Below, piece after piece: positions 61,110-64,000 of a stretch of DNA of 64,000 nucleotides (position 1 is its first letter; every line of letters begins with the position of its first letter). A program made the translations under genes and the position numbers. This stretch comes from Bradyrhizobium lablabi (lineage in GTDB: Bacteria; Pseudomonadota; Alphaproteobacteria; Rhizobiales; Xanthobacteraceae). The notes below the pieces were generated by a model. The model saw only the letters and a list, made by a program, of their open reading frames with translations. It was not told the origin of the DNA and made no database searches. The stretch is taken from the NCBI RefSeq assembly GCF_018129385.1, contig NZ_JAFCLN010000002.1, forward strand, positions 62,001 through 126,000, written 5' to 3'.

Positions 61110-61146
61110 GAGCATGATCCCGGTTTTTCCGAAAAGGATCATGCTC
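61110..61146. repeat. Dispersed palindromic element, copy C (short form)
   Basis: GAGCATGATC and GATCATGCTC outer arms as in copy B, with the inner part reduced to CCGGTTTTTCCGAAAAG, 37 bases in all. It starts eight bases after the rpsB stop, within the rpsB-tsf gap. Confidence 0.82.
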
Positions 61147-61276
61147 AAACGATAATAGTAAGGTGGCCGGGCATTCCGGCCACGCGCTTCCCAACTAAAT
61201 AGGCCCTGATAGTCGACGGCGGCGTGGACGTTGGTCCCGCGGTGGTCGCTCAGACAGGCACAAAGGACATCCAGAG

Positions 61277-62215
61277 ATGGCAGACACAAAAGTGGCCACA
61301 ATCACCGCAGCGATGGTCAAGGATCTGCGCGAGTCAACCGGCGCGGGCATGATGGATTGCAAGGCCGCGCTTACCGAGACCGGTGGCGATATGGAGGCTG
61401 CGCAGGACTGGCTGCGCAAGAAGGGCCTCTCCAAGGCCGCCAAGAAATCCGGCCGCGTCGCGGCTGAAGGCCTGATCAGCGCTCTTACCAAGGGCACCAA
61501 GGGCGTCGTGGTCGAGGTCAATTCGGAAACCGACTTCGTTGCGCGCAACGAGCAGTTCCAGGGCCTCGTCAAGATGATCGCCCAGGTCGCGCTCGACGTC
61601 GGCGCGGATGTCGAGAAGATCAAGGCCGCCAAGGTCGGCTCTGTCACGGTCGAGACCGCAATCTCGGACGCGATCGCCACCATCGGCGAGAACATGACGC
61701 TGCGCCGCGCAGCTTTGCTCGAAGTGAAGCAGGGCGTGGTATCGAGCTACATCCACAACGCCGTCATCGACGGTGCCGGCAAGATGGGCGTGATCGTCGC
61801 GCTGGAGTCTTCGGGCAAGACCGATGAGCTCGCCGTACTCGGGCGTCAGCTCGCCATGCACGTCGCCGCGGCCAATCCGCAGGCGCTGGACCCGGCCGGC
61901 CTCGATCCTGAAATCGTCAAGCGCGAAAAGGACGTGCTCGCTGACAAGTATCGTCAGCAGGGCAAGCCGGAGAACGTGATCGAGAAGATCGTCGAGTCGG
62001 GCTTGAAAACCTTCTACAAGGAAGTCTGTCTGCTCGAGCAGGCCTTCATCCACGACAGCGGCAAGTCGGTTGCCCAGGCCGTGAAGGAAGCTGAGGGCAA
62101 GGTCGGCGGTCCCATCAAGATCACTGGCTTTGTGCGCTATGCTCTCGGCGAGGGAATCGAGAAGCAGGAATCCGATTTCGCAGCCGAAGTCGCGGCCGCC
62201 AGCGGCAAGAAGTAA
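61277..62215 (+). CDS. tsf: Elongation factor Ts
   Basis: 312 aa guanine-nucleotide exchange factor for EF-Tu. The N-terminal UBA-like motif is [35 protein letters not shown], and the central core has [14 protein letters not shown] (EF-Tu contact). [21 protein letters not shown] is the coiled-coil and second core region. Full length. The rpsB-tsf gap of 174 bases holds palindromic copy C. Confidence 0.97.
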   Translation: MADTKVATITAAMVKDLRESTGAGMMDCKAALTETGGDMEAAQDWLRKKGLSKAAKKSGRVAAEGLISALTKGTKGVVVEVNSETDFVARNEQFQGLVKMIAQVALDVGADVEKIKAAKVGSVTVETAISDAIATIGENMTLRRAALLEVKQGVVSSYIHNAVIDGAGKMGVIVALESSGKTDELAVLGRQLAMHVAAANPQALDPAGLDPEIVKREKDVLADKYRQQGKPENVIEKIVESGLKTFYKEVCLLEQAFIHDSGKSVAQAVKEAEGKVGGPIKITGFVRYALGEGIEKQESDFAAEVAAASGKK

Positions 62216-62234
62216 CCCGCTGGCCAGGCTCTTG

Positions 62235-62253
62235 CGGGCGCTAACAGCGCCCG
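62235..62253 (+). other. Hairpin between tsf and pyrH
   Basis: CGGGCGCT and AGCGCCCG form a perfect 8-bp stem with loop AAC, 20 bases after the tsf stop. No U-run follows, so it is more likely a stability or processing element than a terminator. Confidence 0.5.
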
Positions 62254-62290
62254 AAGGGCAGGCCTGCGCGGGACAGGAAAGCGATTCGAA

Positions 62291-63007
62291 ATGGCTGAGC
62301 CGGTCTATCGTCGCGTCGTGGTCAAGCTTTCGGGCGAATATCTCGCCGGCGGCCACGGCTTCGGCATCGATCAGCCGACGGTGGACCGCATTGCGGGCGA
62401 ATTGATCGCCGCGCGCCAGCTTGGTTCTGAAGTCGCGGTGGTTGTCGGCGGCGGCAACATGGTTCGCGGCGTGGAAGTTTCCTCCCGTGGCGTCTCCCGT
62501 CCGACCGGCGACACCATGGGCATGCTAGCTACCATGATGAACTGCCTCGCGCTGGAGGCGGCGATCGAGCGCAAGGGCTCTCCGGCGCGCACGCTGTCGG
62601 CCTTCGTGATGCCGGAGATTTCGGAGCTCTTTACCCGCGGTGCGGCGCACAAATACCTGGCCGAGGGACGGATCGTGCTGCTCGGCGGCGGAACCGGCAA
62701 TCCCTTCTTCACGACCGACACGACGGCGGTGCTGCGCGCGGCCGAAATCGGCGCCCAGGCGGTGCTGAAGGCCACCAATGTCGACGGCGTCTACACGGCC
62801 GACCCCAAGAAGGATCCGTCGGCCAAACGTTTCGACCGCCTGACCCATTCACAGGCGATTGAAGGCGGCTACAAGGTGATGGACGCCACCGCATTCGCGC
62901 TTGCCCGCGAGACATCGCTGCCTATCATCGTCTTCTCGATCGCCGAGCCGGGCTCGATCGGCGCGATCTTGCGTGGCACAGGCCACGGTACCATCGTCGC
63001 CGGTTGA
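62291..63007 (+). CDS. pyrH: Uridylate kinase
   Basis: 238 aa hexameric UMP kinase of the amino acid kinase fold; makes UDP in pyrimidine synthesis. [21 protein letters not shown] binds phosphates; [31 protein letters not shown] and [22 protein letters not shown] are the family signatures. The [17 protein letters not shown] region binds UMP/UTP. Length is normal. Third gene of the operon. Confidence 0.97.
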   Translation: MAEPVYRRVVVKLSGEYLAGGHGFGIDQPTVDRIAGELIAARQLGSEVAVVVGGGNMVRGVEVSSRGVSRPTGDTMGMLATMMNCLALEAAIERKGSPARTLSAFVMPEISELFTRGAAHKYLAEGRIVLLGGGTGNPFFTTDTTAVLRAAEIGAQAVLKATNVDGVYTADPKKDPSAKRFDRLTHSQAIEGGYKVMDATAFALARETSLPIIVFSIAEPGSIGAILRGTGHGTIVAG

Positions 63008-63076
63008 ACGGTCTCTCCGCCGCGTCAGATTCGAGGCGGAGCAAGGCGGCGAGAATCTTGAGGAAGGGAGAGGGTT

Positions 63077-63640
63077 ATGCCCACGCCTGGTTTCGATATC
63101 AATGAATTGAAGCGCCGCATGCAGGGCGCCACCCAATCGCTCAAACATGAGCTCGGCGGATTGCGGACCGGCCGTGCAGCGGCTTCCATGCTGGAACCCG
63201 TGCAGGTGGAGGCCTACGGCTCGCATATGCCGCTAAATCAGCTTGCCACCATCAGCGTGCCGGAACCCCGGATGCTTTCGGTTCAGGTCTGGGACAAGTC
63301 GATGGTGAAAGCCGTCGAAAAGGCGATTGTGGATTCAAATCTTGGTTTGAGCCCGGCGACCGAAGGCCAGGTGCTGCGCTTGCGGATTCCCGAACTCAAC
63401 GCGGATCGCCGCAAGGAATTGGTAAAAGTCGCGCACAAATATGCGGAAGCGGCGCGCGTTGCCGTGCGCCACGTGCGTCGTGACGGGCTCGATATCGTCA
63501 AGAAGCTCGAGAAGAACCACGAGATATCCGAAGACGACCAGGAGCGCCTCTCCAATGATGTGCAGAAGGCGACCGATGGTACGATTTCGGAAATCGATGC
63601 GTTGCTTGCGGCGAAGGAAAAGGAAATCCTTACGGTCTAG
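63077..63640 (+). CDS. frr: Ribosome recycling factor
   Basis: 187 aa. RRF splits post-termination ribosomes together with EF-G. The three-helix bundle and the small beta/alpha domain are recognisable: [63 protein letters not shown] and [26 protein letters not shown] lies before the ATG at 63077. Confidence 0.97.
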   Translation: MPTPGFDINELKRRMQGATQSLKHELGGLRTGRAAASMLEPVQVEAYGSHMPLNQLATISVPEPRMLSVQVWDKSMVKAVEKAIVDSNLGLSPATEGQVLRLRIPELNADRRKELVKVAHKYAEAARVAVRHVRRDGLDIVKKLEKNHEISEDDQERLSNDVQKATDGTISEIDALLAAKEKEILTV

Positions 63641-63651
63641 GAATTGATCGA

Positions 63652-64000
63652 ATGACGAACGCCGCAGTGCCTGCAACCGATGGACCGGACCGATCCGCTG
63701 GTCCCCTCCATGTGGCCATCATCATGGATGGGAATGGGCGCTGGGCGGCGGCGCGCGGGCTGCCGCGCGCAGAAGGTCACCGCCGCGGCGTCGAAGCCCT
63801 GCGCCGCGTGGTTCGCGCGGCCCACGAGCTCGGCATCGTCTATCTCACCATCTTCTCGTTCAGCTCGGAAAACTGGTCGCGCCCGGCGACCGAGATCGGC
63901 GATCTCTTCGGCCTGCTTCGCCGCTTCATCCGCAACGATCTCGCAACCCTGCACAGCGACGGCGTGCGGGTGCGCGTGATCGGCGAGCGCGCGGGCCTCG
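63652..64000 (+). CDS. uppS: Isoprenyl (undecaprenyl) diphosphate synthase, N-terminal part
   Basis: Partial: 116 codons before the window ends. [27 protein letters not shown] contains the catalytic Asp of the cis-prenyltransferase motif 1, and [13 protein letters not shown] is motif 3. The enzyme elongates farnesyl diphosphate with isopentenyl diphosphate to make the lipid carrier for peptidoglycan and polysaccharide. It follows frr by 11 bases. The N-terminal 18 residues before HVAII are variable. Confidence 0.96.
   Translation, partial: MTNAAVPATDGPDRSAGPLHVAIIMDGNGRWAAARGLPRAEGHRRGVEALRRVVRAAHELGIVYLTIFSFSSENWSRPATEIGDLFGLLRRFIRNDLATLHSDGVRVRVIGERAGL

Overview
The window is about 64 kb of GC-rich alphaproteobacterial chromosome and looks like Bradyrhizobium or a very close relative (Nitrobacteraceae). 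The evidence is gene order (tig-clpP-clpX-lon-hupB-nuo and rpsB-tsf-pyrH-frr-uppS), RpsB with a C-terminal extension, a prolyl-tRNA synthetase without the editing insertion, DUF3551 and DUF1467 proteins, a pcuABCDE-type copper operon and dispersed palindromes of rhizobial type. No phage, insertion sequence or CRISPR array was seen. Most of the window is core genome.

Layout. 1-1620 (minus): part of an enolase-superfamily gene behind a multicopper-oxidase-fold protein that has lost most copper ligands. 1754-8678: tRNA-Leu, then the protein quality-control block tig, clpP, clpX, lon. 8692-13251: a GFA-type protein, tRNA-Val, a small secreted protein, a methyltransferase, pepT, hupB, tRNA-Asp and a small membrane protein. 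13786-29288: complete complex I operon nuoA-N, carrying two extra genes beside nuoE (an FkbM methyltransferase and a 54-aa membrane protein) and a His/Asp-rich loop in NuoL. 29390-32623: birA, ribonuclease J, methylmalonyl-CoA epimerase, a DUF1467 protein. 32809-37519: an orphan periplasmic binding protein, small membrane or secreted proteins, a transglycosylase and mtnK. 37597-41710 (minus): a sugar-type ABC importer and a single-domain globin preceded by a strong terminator that has no gene feeding it. 42158-47534: copper acquisition operon (DUF2946, TonB receptor, PCuAC, YcnI, CopC-CopD fusion). 47697-52362: proS, two lolC/E-like permeases in perfect tandem, lolD. 52366-53252 (minus): three DUF3551 genes. 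53490-57261: a possible 32-aa protein, then dnaE. 57389-59884: a caspase-fold protein without the catalytic His or Cys and with a long proline-rich tail. 60110 to the end: rpsB-tsf-pyrH-frr-uppS.

How the parts fit. ClpXP, Lon and trigger factor form the cytosolic folding and degradation set; RpoH-like and palindrome-bearing upstream regions suggest stress control. The nuo block builds the proton-pumping NADH dehydrogenase. The copper operon probably supplies cytochrome oxidase assembly, as described for the B. diazoefficiens pcu genes. The last operon covers translation factors, UMP kinase and the polyprenyl carrier for cell wall synthesis.

Best leads: extra genes in the nuo operon, the catalytically dead caspase homologue, the possible small RNA or attenuator before the globin, covarying palindromes just after three stop codons, and the perfect lolC/E tandem. 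All similarity statements come from reading the sequence; no database search was run.
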